DNA from: Anaerotignum sp.
GTDB lineage: Bacteria > Bacillota > Clostridia > Lachnospirales > Anaerotignaceae
NCBI GenBank assembly: GCA_017560955.1
Contig: JAFZDV010000026.1
Span: 1 to 5,311 of the forward strand
Reading direction: 5' to 3'
DNA length: 5,311 bases
Under the pieces are notes generated by a model, which made no database searches, was not told where the DNA came from, and saw nothing but the letters and a program-made list of their open reading frames with translations. The translations under genes were made by a program, and so were the position numbers. Positions 5,202-5,311 of the stretch are shown one piece after another. The stretch's first letter is position 1. Each line of letters opens with the position of its first letter.

Positions 5202-5241
5202 CCGTAAAGGTATTTTTAAATTTTTGGAGGAATTATTATGA
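5182..5241 (+). other. Possible 19-codon upstream ORF overlapping the der start
   Basis: ATG at 5182 reads [19 protein letters not shown] and stops with TGA at 5239-5241, overlapping the der ATG as ATGA, the classic layout for translational coupling. It has no clear ribosome site, and its last codons contain the GGAGG of der, so the overlap may be incidental. Confidence 0.18.
5226..5230 (+). promoter_or_regulatory. Ribosome binding site of der
   Basis: GGAGG with a 7-nt spacer (AATTATT) to the ATG at 5238; it confirms the start of the truncated gene. Confidence 0.92.
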
Positions 5242-5311
5242 GCAAACCTATCGTAGCGGTAGTGGGCCGCCCTAATGTAGGCAAATCCACTCTGTTCAAC
5301 AGACTTGCTGG
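5238..5311 (+). CDS. der: Ribosome biogenesis GTPase Der (EngA), 3'-partial
   Basis: Only the first 24 complete codons are inside the window. They read [20 protein letters not shown] then NRLA, and the last two bases (GG) begin a probable glycine codon. GRPNVGKST (residues 10-18) is the G1/P-loop of a TRAFAC-class GTPase. The KPIVA lead-in directly before GRPNVGKS and the STLFNRL that follows are typical of the first G domain of Der; Era and other relatives usually have a longer lead-in and STLLN. Der has two tandem GTPase domains and a KH-like domain and is essential for 50S subunit assembly. It has its own promoter (-10 at 5141-5146) after the terminator, so it begins a new transcription unit. 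The rest of the gene lies beyond the window. Confidence 0.92.
   Translation, partial: MSKPIVAVVGRPNVGKSTLFNRLA

Noticed and set aside
5238..5311. Era rather than Der
   Set aside because: The lead-in [15 protein letters not shown] followed by TLFNRLA is the Der first G domain pattern; Era normally has a longer N-terminal lead and TLLN.

Overview
The window looks like chromosome from a low-to-mid GC anaerobic Firmicute, most likely class Clostridia and plausibly Lachnospirales. The reasons are RNase J, a Firmicutes-type RNase HII with the long N-terminal extension, Der with a strong GGAGG ribosome site, canonical sigma-A-like promoters, U-tract terminators and frequent AGA/CTG codons. The taxonomic call is inference; no rRNA or marker alignment is available here. 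The content is mostly core housekeeping genes, with no phage, transposase, CRISPR array, tRNA or rRNA.

Layout. (1) nt 2-1792, + strand: RNase J, 5'-truncated by the window edge, with a Lys/Ala/Pro-rich N-terminal tail. (2) nt 1801-1826: a stem-loop with a T tract on one side and an A tract on the other, serving as a bidirectional terminator for two convergent genes. (3) nt 1834-2613, - strand: a PhzF-family isomerase-like enzyme. (4) nt 2614-2763: a divergent promoter region. (5) nt 2764-3897, + strand: one reading frame joining RNase HII to a UPF0102/YraN nuclease-like domain. (6) nt 3898-3994: a spacer with two GC-rich hairpins, which look like an interspersed repeat, and a perfect 24-bp palindrome. 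(7) nt 3995-4801: a PgeF/YfiH/YlmD (DUF152, 'laccase-domain') protein. (8) nt 4815-5072: a small SHOCT-domain protein whose ribosome site overlaps the pgeF stop. (9) nt 5102-5136: a terminator whose 3' arm overlaps the likely promoter of the next gene. (10) nt 5238-5311: the first 24 complete codons of the ribosome-assembly GTPase Der.

How they fit together. RNase J (RNA turnover), RNase HII-YraN (removal of RNA from DNA and a probable DNA-processing nuclease fold) and Der (50S assembly) are information-processing genes. PgeF is linked to cell-wall precursor quality control and purine nucleoside metabolism. The rnhB-yraN, pgeF and SHOCT genes probably share a transcript that ends at nt 5136, since no U-tract terminator separates them; pgeF may also have its own promoter. 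phzF is a single-gene unit transcribed the other way.

Most unusual points: the RNase HII-YraN fusion, the repeat-plus-palindrome spacer ahead of pgeF, the terminator/promoter overlap with tiny upstream ORFs ahead of der, and the repetitive N-terminal tail on RNase J. I did not find convincing evidence of an entirely new multi-gene system.
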